Positions 34,138-42,255 of a stretch of 64,000 nucleotides of DNA are shown one piece after another. Location of the stretch: NCBI RefSeq assembly GCF_029968035.1, contig NZ_JASCIQ010000004.1:124001-188000 (forward strand). Reading direction: 5' to 3'. The DNA comes from Streptomyces cavernicola. GTDB lineage: Bacteria; Actinomycetota; Actinomycetes; Streptomycetales; Streptomycetaceae. Position numbers and translations under genes: made by a program. Below the pieces are notes generated by a model. The model saw only the letters and a program-made list of their open reading frames with translations. It did not search any database and was not told the origin of the DNA. The stretch's first letter is position 1, and each line of letters starts with the position of its first letter.

Positions 34138-35208
34138 GTGTTTGTCCTGAACACCTGGTACGTCGCCGCATGGTCCACCGAAGTGACCGGCAAGCCCGTA
34201 CGCCGCGTCATCTGCAAGCAGCCCCTCGTCCTCTACCGCACCCCCGACGGCACCCCCGTCGCGCTGGCCGACCGCTGCGCCCACCGCGCCTATCCGCTCT
34301 CCGCCGGCCGCACCGTCGGCGACTCCATCGAGTGCGGCTACCACGGCTTCGCGTACGGGCCCGACGGCGTCTGCACCCGCGTGCCCGCACAGTCCGCCGT
34401 TCCGAGCCGCGCCCGCGTGCGCAGCTACCCGGTCGTCGAGAAGGACGGCTGGATCTGGGTCTGGACCGGCGACGCCGACCTCGCCGACCGGAGCCTCGTC
34501 CCGGACACGCACTGGATGAGCGACCCCGCTTGGGCCACCGTCACCCACACCATGCTCTTCGAGTGTCGGCACGACCTCATCCACGACAATCTGCTCGACC
34601 TCACCCATGAGTCGTTCCTGCACAAGTCGACCGTCGGCGACGACTACATCTACGAACACGGCGTGACCGTCGAGGTGGACGGCCGGGTCGTCACCGTCGA
34701 CCGGCTCATGCCCGGCGTCGAGGCGCCGCCGCTGTACGCGCGCACGATGAGCACCGAGGGGCTCTACGACCGTTTCCACGCCACCGAGTTCCACATCCCG
34801 AGCTACCACGTACTGCACTCCGGGATCACCGGTCAGGGGCGCCCGCGCGAGGAGGGCTACCTCATCAAGGTCCTCAACGGGATCACCCCGGTCGACGAGA
34901 ACACCACCTGGTACTACTACGCGTTCAGCCGGAACTTCGCCGTCGACGCCGACTGGGCCACCAAGGAGCTGGAGACGGGCCTGGAGACCGTGCTGCGCGA
35001 GGACGCCGACGCGCTGCGCGAGCAGGAGATCGGCATGCGGGAGCGGCCGGCCGGCGAGCACGACGTGCTCATCGGCCAGGACGCCGGAGTCGCCAAGGCC
35101 CGCCGCATTCTTGCCCGGTTGGTCGCCGAGGAGCAGGCCGGCACCGCACGGACGGACAGCCGGACCGTCAACACCACGCGGGCCGCGACCGACACGGCGG
35201 GACGGTGA
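34138..35208 (+). CDS. VanA-type Rieske oxygenase
   Basis: A 356-residue single-component-type oxygenase alpha subunit. The Rieske motif is CAHRAYPLSAG (C-x-H) with ECGYHGFAYGPDG (C-x2-H). The catalytic iron histidines are in NLLDLTHESFLH. The opening VLNTWYVAAWSTEVTGKPV is typical of the vanillate/dicamba demethylase branch. Products of such enzymes include formaldehyde from O- or N-methyl groups. GTG 34138 follows GAGGAGGCTTCG, a near-perfect ribosome site. A matching VanB-type reductase is encoded at 39912, separated by an importer and a deacylase. Operator site A controls it. Confidence 0.9.
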   Translation: MFVLNTWYVAAWSTEVTGKPVRRVICKQPLVLYRTPDGTPVALADRCAHRAYPLSAGRTVGDSIECGYHGFAYGPDGVCTRVPAQSAVPSRARVRSYPVVEKDGWIWVWTGDADLADRSLVPDTHWMSDPAWATVTHTMLFECRHDLIHDNLLDLTHESFLHKSTVGDDYIYEHGVTVEVDGRVVTVDRLMPGVEAPPLYARTMSTEGLYDRFHATEFHIPSYHVLHSGITGQGRPREEGYLIKVLNGITPVDENTTWYYYAFSRNFAVDADWATKELETGLETVLREDADALREQEIGMRERPAGEHDVLIGQDAGVAKARRILARLVAEEQAGTARTDSRTVNTTRAATDTAGR

Positions 35209-35244
35209 CCGCGGTGGCGGCCGAGAGCGCCGGCGGCGGACCTA

Positions 35245-35428
35245 GGGCCTGTCGTTTGGATCAGGCCGGATCTGGTCGACGGTGCCGATCGGTCGAGTCG
35301 AGCGGGGTGTGGTGCGTGCAGCTGCAAGGCGGAGGAGGGCGACATGGCGGAGCCATGGCAACCGACGACAACGCCGCAGATGCGCGTGCCACACCCCGTG
35401 GCCCCGGCAAGATCCGAACGACAGGCCC
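35245..35428. mobile_element. 184-bp MITE-like element between oxygenase and deacylase genes
   Basis: Terminal inverted repeats are GGGCCTGTCGTTTGGATC at 35245-35262 and GATCCGAACGACAGGCCC at 35411-35428, differing at one position. The left flank is CTAG and the right flank a CTGG variant, suggesting a CTAG-like target. The family is recalled as a common Streptomyces dispersed repeat. No transposase is encoded. The element lies directly after the Rieske gene and contains the ATG (35355) that begins the best reading of the next gene. Confidence 0.75.
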
Positions 35429-36482
35429 TGGCACCCCGGCGGCAGAAGAGCGTGGGCGCCGTGCCGCACTGCAGGGCATCGACCTCGACGCCCTGGGCCG
35501 TCAGATCGGCGCCCTCCACCTCACGCACTCCGACAACCGTCACGACGCGGGAGTCATCCCCGTGCCGGTCGGCGTGCTCTCCGGCGGGCCCGGCCCCACG
35601 GCACTGCTCGTCGCGGGCACGCACGGCGACGAGTACGAGGGCCAGGTGGTCCTCCACCGACTGCTGCGGGAGGTGGATCCCGCGCAGGTGCACGGCCGGA
35701 TCGTCGTCCTGCCCGCTCTGAACCTTCCGGCCGTACGGGCGGCCGGCCGGGTCTCGCCGCTCGACGGGCAGAACCTCAACCGCGTCTACCCGGGCACCGC
35801 GCGCGGCGGCCCCACCGCCCAGATCGCCCACGCCGTCGTCACCGAACTCCTCCCCCACGCCGACCTGGCGCTCGACCTCCACTCGGGCGGGTCCAGCACG
35901 CACTACGTGCCGTCGGCGTTCGTCTACGCGGGGCCCGACTCCCGGGCGTGGGACGCCAAGCGGCGGATGGCCGAGGCCCTGGGTCTCGCCTGGTCGGTCG
36001 TCGTCCCCGCGCGCTTCGAGCCCGGTTCCTTCTCGACCGCGGCCGACGACGCCGGGGTCCCGATGATCTCCACCGAGCTGGCCGGCGGCGGCGAGGTGAA
36101 TCCCGAGGTCGTCGGCGACGCCGTGCACGGGCTGCGCCGGGTGCTGGCCGCCGCCGGCATTCTCGACGCGCCTGCCGGCACACCGGCCACCGCGCCCACC
36201 CGCTGGATCGACCTGCTCGTGGACGGCGCCGTGCACACCCCGCTGCGCGGCCTGTTCGAGCCCGTCGCGCGCCTCGGCGAGGAAGTCAAGGCGGGCGAAC
36301 TGATCGGTCGTGTGCACCCCGTCGAGGAACTCGACCGCTCCCCCGCGCCCGTACTCGCACACCGCGACGGCATCGTCGCCATCGCCCGCAGGCCACCCCT
36401 CGTGGACCTGGGCGACACCCTGTACCACCTCGCGGCCGACACCACGCCCGGCACGTCCGGCGCCTCCGCGCCCGGCCGCTGA
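35355..36482 (+). CDS. succinylglutamate desuccinylase/aspartoacylase-family deacylase
   Basis: A 375-residue zinc deacylase of the AspA/AstE (M14-like) family. Metal ligands are visible in GTHGDEYEGQ (His and Glu) and ALDLHSGGSS (His). FVYAGPDSRAW and MISTELAGGGEVNP follow the usual order. Such enzymes remove N-acyl groups from amino acids or diamines. No ATG or GTG is found in frame between the end of the MITE-like element and the conserved domain, so ATG 35355 within the element, or GTG 35205 (overlapping the oxygenase stop), must serve. The N-terminal 25 residues would then be encoded by the element. The downstream polar amino acid importer suggests an acylated amino acid or betaine substrate. 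Confidence 0.8.
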   Translation: MATDDNAADARATPRGPGKIRTTGPGTPAAEERGRRAALQGIDLDALGRQIGALHLTHSDNRHDAGVIPVPVGVLSGGPGPTALLVAGTHGDEYEGQVVLHRLLREVDPAQVHGRIVVLPALNLPAVRAAGRVSPLDGQNLNRVYPGTARGGPTAQIAHAVVTELLPHADLALDLHSGGSSTHYVPSAFVYAGPDSRAWDAKRRMAEALGLAWSVVVPARFEPGSFSTAADDAGVPMISTELAGGGEVNPEVVGDAVHGLRRVLAAAGILDAPAGTPATAPTRWIDLLVDGAVHTPLRGLFEPVARLGEEVKAGELIGRVHPVEELDRSPAPVLAHRDGIVAIARRPPLVDLGDTLYHLAADTTPGTSGASAPGR

Positions 36483-36605
36483 CGCGGCGCCGACCCCGCA
36501 CAAGTCGGGCCGCTCCAGGGCCTGTTGTGGCCGCCCCCCTTCAGCCGCTCCCCCTTCAGCCGCTCCCCGGCACGTCCTCTCCCACCGCACCGGAAAGGCA
36601 CATCC

Positions 36606-37532
36606 ATGCGCCATTCGATCCGGCTCCCCGCTCTGGCCGTCGGGCTGACACTCGTCGCCCTCCTGACCACCGCCGGCTGTACCGACGCTTCGGCGGAAGG
36701 GGACGGCGCCGCCGCCCCGAAGGCCGAGAGCCCGACAGCCGCCATGCCCGAGGTCGCCGTCGACGAGGCGGCCGCCGCCCTGCTCCCCACGGACGTGAAG
36801 ACCAAGGGCACACTCTCGGTGGCGAGCGACGCCTCCTACCGCCCCTTCGAGTACTTCGACACCGACAACAAGACGATCACCGGCTTCGACATCGACCTCA
36901 CCGACGCCGTAGGAGCCAAGCTCGGCCTGAAGGTCCGGCACGTCAACGCCGGCTTCGACAGCATCCTGCCGGGCCTCGCCGCCAAGAAGTACGACATCGG
37001 GGCCTCCGCGTTCTCCATCACCCCGGAGCGCGCGAAGACCGTCGACTTCGTGACGTATCTGCGGGGCGGCACCGGGATCGCGGTCAAGACCGGCAATCCG
37101 CTCGGGCTGAAGATGGAGCCGAAGTCCCTGTGCGGGCACGCCGTTTCAGCGCAGAAGGGGTCGGTGCAGGGGCTCAGCCAGCTCCCCGAGATCTCCAAGT
37201 CCTGCACGGAGGCGGGCAGGAAGCCTGTCGCGATCGAGCTGTTCCCGTCCCAGGACGGCGCGAACCTCGCGGTCGTCAGCGGCCGTGTCGACGCCGTCAT
37301 GGCCGACACCATCTCCCTCGGCATCCAGGCAGAGGCGTCGGGCGGCAAGTTCGAACTCGTCGACGGGCCGCTCTACGCACCCGACCGCTACGGCCTCGCC
37401 GTCCCCAAGAACTCACCCCTCAAGCCGGCTCTGGAGGCCGCGGTCAAGGCGATCCTGTCCGACGGCACCGTGGACGCGCTCATGAAGAAGTGGGAGATAT
37501 CCGAGGCCTCACGCATCAAGGGCGGGAGCTGA
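36606..37532 (+). CDS. ABC transporter substrate-binding lipoprotein (polar amino acid family 3)
   Basis: A 308-residue secreted lipoprotein. The signal peptide MRHSIRLPALAVGL...LLTTAGC ends in a lipobox whose cysteine becomes acylated. The mature part is the family 3 binding fold: GTLSVASDASYRPFEYFD, then ITGFDIDLTDAVGAKLGL, and a hinge with FDSILPGLAAKKYDIGAS. It captures polar amino acids or related cations outside the cell. ATG 36606 follows GGAAAGG. It is one base from the permease gene, in order binding protein, permease, ATPase. Confidence 0.92.
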   Translation: MRHSIRLPALAVGLTLVALLTTAGCTDASAEGDGAAAPKAESPTAAMPEVAVDEAAAALLPTDVKTKGTLSVASDASYRPFEYFDTDNKTITGFDIDLTDAVGAKLGLKVRHVNAGFDSILPGLAAKKYDIGASAFSITPERAKTVDFVTYLRGGTGIAVKTGNPLGLKMEPKSLCGHAVSAQKGSVQGLSQLPEISKSCTEAGRKPVAIELFPSQDGANLAVVSGRVDAVMADTISLGIQAEASGGKFELVDGPLYAPDRYGLAVPKNSPLKPALEAAVKAILSDGTVDALMKKWEISEASRIKGGS

Positions 37533-37533
37533 C

Positions 37534-38544
37534 ATGACCGGCTTCACCGCTCGCCCGGAGGGCAGACCGGCACACGACGCCGAGCCGTCGGGGACCCCGC
37601 GCGGCACCGGTGGCACGGCCGGTCGGCCCGGCCCCGCCGACAGCGGGCCGGCCGATGAACTCACCGTCGTGCCCAAGCGGCACCCCGGCCGCTGGGTGAC
37701 CGCGATCGCCCTGCTCATCGTCGCCGCGGCCACGTTGCACTCGGTGTTCACCAATCCCCGGTTCGGCTGGGACGTCGTGAACACCTACCTGCGCGATGTG
37801 TCGATCGGCAGAGGTCTGCTCGTCACCCTCGAACTCACCGCTGTCTGCATGGCCATCGGCATCGTCCTCGGCGTCGTGCTCGCTGTGATGCGGCTGTCGG
37901 CCAACCCTGTCGTACGGTCCGCGGCCTTCCTGTACGTCTCCTTCTTCCGCGGCACACCCGTGCTCGTCCAACTGCTGTTCTGGTACAACCTGGCAGCGCT
38001 GTACCCGCAGTTGACGTTCGGACTGCCAGGTGTCTCGCTGGACGCCAACCGGCTGATCACGCCGATGCTGGCGGCCCTCCTGGGACTCGGGCTCAACGAA
38101 GCCGCGTACATGTCGGAGATCGTGCGGGCCGGCGTCCAGTCCGTCGATCACGGCCAGGGCGAGGCAGCCGGAGCGCTCGGGCTGACGAAGATGCAGACCA
38201 TGCGGCGGGTGATCCTGCCGCAGGCCATGCGCGTCATCATCCCTCCCACGGGCAACGAGACCATCGGCATGCTCAAGACCACGGCCCTGGTGAGCGTGCT
38301 CGCCGTGCCGGATCTGCTCTACTCCGCGCAGATCCTGTACGCGCGCAACTTCCAGACGATCCCGCTCCTGATCGTCGCCAGCATCTGGTACCTCACCGTC
38401 ACCACCGTCCTCACGATCGGCCAGTTCTACGTCGAGCGGCGGTTCTCCCGCGGCAACCGCACGGTCGCGCCCACCCCGCTCCAGCAGTTCCGCCAACTCC
38501 TGCGTACGCACACGCCGTCGGCCACCGGGAGGACCCCAGAATGA
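37534..38544 (+). CDS. amino acid ABC transporter permease (HisM/GlnP type)
   Basis: A 336-residue integral membrane permease with an unusually long cytoplasmic N-terminus (about 45 residues) rich in proline and glycine, followed by about five helices. The EAA coupling loop is present (EAAGALGLTKMQTMRRVILPQAM), as in the HisM family, and the sequence YVSFFRGTPVLVQLLFWY is diagnostic. It pairs with the binding protein and ATPase on either side. The stop overlaps the ATPase start (ATGA). Confidence 0.92.
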   Translation: MTGFTARPEGRPAHDAEPSGTPRGTGGTAGRPGPADSGPADELTVVPKRHPGRWVTAIALLIVAAATLHSVFTNPRFGWDVVNTYLRDVSIGRGLLVTLELTAVCMAIGIVLGVVLAVMRLSANPVVRSAAFLYVSFFRGTPVLVQLLFWYNLAALYPQLTFGLPGVSLDANRLITPMLAALLGLGLNEAAYMSEIVRAGVQSVDHGQGEAAGALGLTKMQTMRRVILPQAMRVIIPPTGNETIGMLKTTALVSVLAVPDLLYSAQILYARNFQTIPLLIVASIWYLTVTTVLTIGQFYVERRFSRGNRTVAPTPLQQFRQLLRTHTPSATGRTPE

Positions 38545-39359
38545 AGAAACCCGACACGGTCCGGCCAGGAGCCGCAGCGCACCTCCCCGCGGACCGGCAA
38601 CCCCCGATGGTGCGAGCCGAGAACGTCCGCAAACGCTTCGGGCCGCTCGAAGTCCTCAAGGGTGTGGATCTGGAGGTCCGGCGCGGCGAGGTGGTGTGCC
38701 TCATCGGTCCGTCAGGCTCGGGCAAGAGCACCTTTCTGCGCTGCATCAACCATCTGGAGACCCTCGACGGCGGCCGCATCTGGGTCGGCGGACAGGTCGT
38801 GGGCTACCAACGACGCGGCAGCAAGCTGCACGAACTCGGCGACCGGGAGATCTGCCGGCAGCGCACCGAGATCGGCATGGTCTTCCAGCACTTCAACCTC
38901 TTCCCCCACATGACGGTCCTCCAGAACCTCATCGAGGCACCGCTGCGGGCACTCAAGGAGCCCAAGGCAGAGGCCACCGAGCGGGCCCTGGCCCTGCTCG
39001 AACAGGTGGGACTCGGTGACAAGGCGAGCGCCTACCCCCGCCATCTGTCCGGCGGCCAGCAGCAGCGGGTCGCGATCGCCCGCGCCCTGTGCATGCGCCC
39101 CAAGCTGATGCTCTTCGACGAACCGACGTCGGCGCTCGACCCCGAACTCGTCGGTGACGTCCTCACCGTGATGCGCGACCTCGCCGCATCCGGCATGACG
39201 ATGATCGTCGTCACCCATGAGATGGGCTTCGCCCGCGACATCGCCGACCGGGTCGTCTTCTTCGAAGCGGGACAGGCCGTCGAGGTGGGACCGGCGAAGC
39301 AGGTCATCACCGAGCCCCGGCACGCACGGACGAAGGCCTTCCTGGCGGCCGTGCGATGA
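38541..39359 (+). CDS. amino acid ABC transporter ATP-binding protein (GlnQ type)
   Basis: A 272-residue ABC ATPase with Walker A GPSGSGKST (about residues 55-63), Q-loop in VFQHFNLFPHMTV, signature LSGGQQQRVAIARAL and Walker B LMLFDEPTSALDP. The wording is that of the GlnQ/HisP family. It drives the importer formed with the proteins at 36606 and 37534. ATG 38541 overlaps the permease stop by four bases. Confidence 0.94.
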   Translation: MKKPDTVRPGAAAHLPADRQPPMVRAENVRKRFGPLEVLKGVDLEVRRGEVVCLIGPSGSGKSTFLRCINHLETLDGGRIWVGGQVVGYQRRGSKLHELGDREICRQRTEIGMVFQHFNLFPHMTVLQNLIEAPLRALKEPKAEATERALALLEQVGLGDKASAYPRHLSGGQQQRVAIARALCMRPKLMLFDEPTSALDPELVGDVLTVMRDLAASGMTMIVVTHEMGFARDIADRVVFFEAGQAVEVGPAKQVITEPRHARTKAFLAAVR

Positions 39360-39432
39360 CGACCCTCACCAGCCGATCGACGGCCCCACCGGACAGCTCG
39401 ACGGCCCGCACCGGACAGAAGGAGGTACGACG

Positions 39433-39915
39433 ATGAGGCTCGTGCTGCGCGCCAACGCTCATCGGCGGGTGGCCGCCGGCTGCCGGGAGGTCGCCGCGTC
39501 CCCGGACACCCCGCGACGTGAACGGTGGCAGTGGCAGATACGGCTGCTGACCGACGCCGAGGAGCGTCCGGAACCATCGCCCGCGGTGCGCCGGATCACC
39601 GAGGAACTACCGGGCGGCGCGACCCTGGAGGTCTCCGCCGACGCCGAGTCCGTCGTCCCTGCCGTGGAGTTCGTCGACCCTAGCGGTGCGCCGGCGGTGC
39701 CCCGCGCAGAGAACGAGCTGGTGGTCCTGATCGCCTCGGGCGGCCGCGTCCTGGTCGAGGACCGGCACCTGCTGGCCGACTCCGACGCGATGGTCCTCGA
39801 GGGCGACGATCCCCTGCAGGTGAACCTGCGCCGGCCGGACGGTGCGCACGCACAGGTCGCGGTCGTCCGGCTCTGCGCGGCGGCCGGACACGGCGTCCTG
39901 GGCTGGGTGCCGTGA
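39433..39915 (+). CDS. conserved hypothetical protein, possibly cupin/HutD-like
   Basis: A 160-residue soluble protein of unrecognised family. It alternates short strands, ending ADSDAMVLEGDDPLQVNLRRP, which resembles the second half of a small beta-barrel (cupin or HutD-like) domain. No metal-binding histidine cluster is evident. The start ATG 39433 has GGAGG nine bases before it, so it is well expressed. It fits between the importer and the VanB-type reductase, and its stop overlaps the reductase start (GTGATG), indicating translational coupling. A regulatory or accessory role for the oxygenase system is a guess from position. Confidence 0.5.
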   Translation: MRLVLRANAHRRVAAGCREVAASPDTPRRERWQWQIRLLTDAEERPEPSPAVRRITEELPGGATLEVSADAESVVPAVEFVDPSGAPAVPRAENELVVLIASGGRVLVEDRHLLADSDAMVLEGDDPLQVNLRRPDGAHAQVAVVRLCAAAGHGVLGWVP

Positions 39916-40883
39916 TGCGGGCGACGGGCGACGAGCAGTCGTTGCGCCTGCGTGTGACCGCACTCGTGTGGGAAGCCGAGGGCGTGCTCTCCGTCCACCT
40001 GTCCCGGGCCGACGGCGCACACCTGCCGCCCTGGACCCCGGGGGCGCATCTGGACCTGCACCTGCCGAGCGGCCTCACCCGCCAGTACTCGCTCAGCGGT
40101 TCCCCCGCCGACCGGTCCACCTGGCGCCTCTCGGTCCTGCGGGAACCCGCGTCGCGCGGCGGCTCACGCGAGGTGCACGAAGTCCTGCGCCCCGGTGACC
40201 ACATCGAGGTCACCGGCCCCCGCAACAACTTCGCACTCCCCGAGGACGACGCCCTCCGGTACCGGTTCATCGCCGGAGGCATCGGGATCACCCCGCTGCT
40301 CCCGATGATCGAGAGGGTCGCTTCCTCCGGTGCCGACTGGTCCCTGCTGTACGGCGGCCGGTCCCGGTCGAGCATGGCCTTCCTCGCGGACCTCGCCCGC
40401 CACGGCGAGCGCGTCCTGGTGCGGCCGCAGGACGAGTTCGGCCTGCTCGACCTGGATGCCTACCTGGGGCCGCCCAGTTCGGGCACCTCGGTTTTCTGCT
40501 GCGGCCCTGAACCGCTCCTGGCCGCCACGGAGCAGGTGTGCGGGAGCTGGCCGCCCGGCACACTCCACGTCGAGCGCTTCACAGCGCAGCCGTACGACGT
40601 GGGCGCCGAGGACGACGCAGCGTTCGAGGTGGTCCTGCACCGGACCGGTCGCAGCGTCACCGTGCCGGCCGGCCGATCGGTCCTGGACGCGCTGGAGGAA
40701 CACGGGATCGACGTGCCGAACTCCTGCCGGGAGGGCATCTGCGGCACCTGCGAGACGAAGGTGGTCGCCGGGGTTCCCGATCACCGGGACAGCCTGCTGT
40801 CACCGGAGGAACGGGCCGCGAACGACACGATGATGATCTGCGTCGGCCGGGCCCGCGGTCCGCGCCTCACCCTGGACCTCTGA
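39912..40883 (+). CDS. VanB-type oxygenase reductase (FMN, NAD and plant-type [2Fe-2S])
   Basis: A 323-residue class IA reductase. It shows the FMN-binding RQYSLSGSP, the NAD-binding YRFIAGGIGITPLLPMI with FCCGPEPLL, and a C-terminal plant-type [2Fe-2S] domain with CREGICGTCETKVVAG (C-x4-C-x2-C) and a fourth cysteine in MMICVGRA. It carries electrons from NADH to a Rieske oxygenase, most simply the VanA-type enzyme at 34138, which lacks any other partner here. The start is GTG 39912 or ATG 39915; both overlap the stop of the previous gene. Confidence 0.92.
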   Translation: MMRATGDEQSLRLRVTALVWEAEGVLSVHLSRADGAHLPPWTPGAHLDLHLPSGLTRQYSLSGSPADRSTWRLSVLREPASRGGSREVHEVLRPGDHIEVTGPRNNFALPEDDALRYRFIAGGIGITPLLPMIERVASSGADWSLLYGGRSRSSMAFLADLARHGERVLVRPQDEFGLLDLDAYLGPPSSGTSVFCCGPEPLLAATEQVCGSWPPGTLHVERFTAQPYDVGAEDDAAFEVVLHRTGRSVTVPAGRSVLDALEEHGIDVPNSCREGICGTCETKVVAGVPDHRDSLLSPEERAANDTMMICVGRARGPRLTLDL

Positions 40884-40989
40884 GCTCGGCCCGAGAGCGT
40901 CGGCGTATCGACGGCACCGCTGCCGGATCGCGGTGTGCCTCCGCCACCCGCCGAACGCACCGAACGCACCGGACACGGAAAGGACCCTC

Positions 40990-42099
40990 ATGACCCCGCG
41001 CAGACCCTCACGCGCATACGACGTGCTCGTCATCGGCGGCGGCGCCGCCGGATCGGCCACTGCCTGGCAGCTCGCTTCGCGCGGCCACCGCGTCTGCCTT
41101 CTGGAGCGCTTCGAACCCGGCCACCGGCACGGGAGTTCGCACGGCCGGTCGCGGCTGCTGCGGCTCGCCTACCCGGACCCGTTGTACGTGGGGATGGCGG
41201 CGGAAGCGCTGCGCCTGTGGGGCCGGCTCGAAGCGGAGACGGGCGCCGACCTGATCACCACGGTCGGCGCGGTCGACGGCGGCCGCACCGACCGGCTCGA
41301 TCGCGCGGCCGCCGCGCTCACCGCCGAGGGAGCCGCGTTCGAGCGGCTCACGGAGGCGGAGGCCGCCGGGCGCTGGCCACAGCTTCGTCTTCCGGGGGAC
41401 GTGCTGTTCCAACCGGACGCGTCGCGCGTCGACCCCGACGCGACGCTGCCGGCCCTGCAGCGTCAGGCGGAGCGGTTCGGCTGCGACATCAGGCACTCCA
41501 CTCCCGTGACGGCACTGGAGATCGACGCGGACCGGGCACGCGCCCACACCCCGTCCGGCACGTTCACCGCGCCGGTCGCCGTCGTCACGGTGGGCCCATG
41601 GACGAACCGGCTCCTCGAACACCTGGTGAAGCTCCCCGAGCTGACGGTCACTCAGGAGCAGGTCTTCCATCTGCCTCCCCGAGCCCCCTCGGCCGTAGGG
41701 CCCGCCTTCAGCTTCCAGGGGGAGGACGGCGGCATCGTGTACGGCATGCCGACCGCTGACGAAGGCGTGAAGGTGGCCGAACACCTCGGCGGGCGCGAGG
41801 TGACCCCAGACGGCCGTGACGGTGTCGTCGACGCGGACGCGCGTCGCCGCGTCGTGGAGTTCGCGGCGGAGCACCTTCCCGGCGTCGAGCCGACGGTCAG
41901 CAGCGAGACGACCTGCCTCTACACCAACACCGCCGACGAGGACTTCCTGCTCGACCGGATCGGCCCCCTGGTCATCGGCACGGCCTGCTCGGGGCACGGC
42001 TTCAAGTTCACGCCGCTCCTCGGCCACATGCTGGCCGATCTCGCCGTGGGCGAGGCGGAACCCCACCCCCGGTTCAGGCTCGGCACCACAGCGGTGTGA
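40990..42099 (+). CDS. monomeric sarcosine oxidase / N-methylamino-acid oxidase-like flavoprotein
   Basis: A 369-residue FAD-dependent oxidase of the MSOX/N-methyltryptophan oxidase (DAO) family. The FAD motif is VLVIGGGAAGSATAWQLASRG, followed by GSSHGRSRLLRLAYP, which is highly typical of MSOX. The covalent-flavin cysteine lies in ETTCLYTNTADEDFLLD, and ACSGHGFKFTP completes the site. Such enzymes demethylate secondary or tertiary N-methyl amino acids, producing formaldehyde and hydrogen peroxide. Together with the VanAB-like demethylase and the amino acid importer this suggests stepwise removal of N-methyl groups from a betaine-like compound. Confidence 0.87.
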   Translation: MTPRRPSRAYDVLVIGGGAAGSATAWQLASRGHRVCLLERFEPGHRHGSSHGRSRLLRLAYPDPLYVGMAAEALRLWGRLEAETGADLITTVGAVDGGRTDRLDRAAAALTAEGAAFERLTEAEAAGRWPQLRLPGDVLFQPDASRVDPDATLPALQRQAERFGCDIRHSTPVTALEIDADRARAHTPSGTFTAPVAVVTVGPWTNRLLEHLVKLPELTVTQEQVFHLPPRAPSAVGPAFSFQGEDGGIVYGMPTADEGVKVAEHLGGREVTPDGRDGVVDADARRRVVEFAAEHLPGVEPTVSSETTCLYTNTADEDFLLDRIGPLVIGTACSGHGFKFTPLLGHMLADLAVGEAEPHPRFRLGTTAV

Positions 42100-42144
42100 G
42101 CCCGATCGGTTCGGAGCGCCTCGACCCCGGCGGCCGGTCGCCCC

Positions 42145-42176
42145 GAAGCGACTGAAGCGACCGAAGCGACCGAAGG
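42145..42176. repeat. 9-bp tandem repeat between convergent genes
   Basis: Three units of GAAGCGACY run head to tail at 42145-42171, with a partial fourth. The repeats lie in the 156 bp between the convergent flavoprotein and metallo-hydrolase genes. No terminator hairpin is obvious in that gap. Confidence 0.6.
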
Positions 42177-42255
42177 CCGCACATTCCTCGGACGAGGCGC
42201 ACACGTCGAGTAGGCCGATCCGGACCCGGCCCGTCGTCGCCTCGGGGAAGCCGGC

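Noticed and set aside
34917..37139. Open frame of 740 codons on the minus strand
   Set aside because: Antisense to the oxygenase, deacylase and binding protein genes; no family features.
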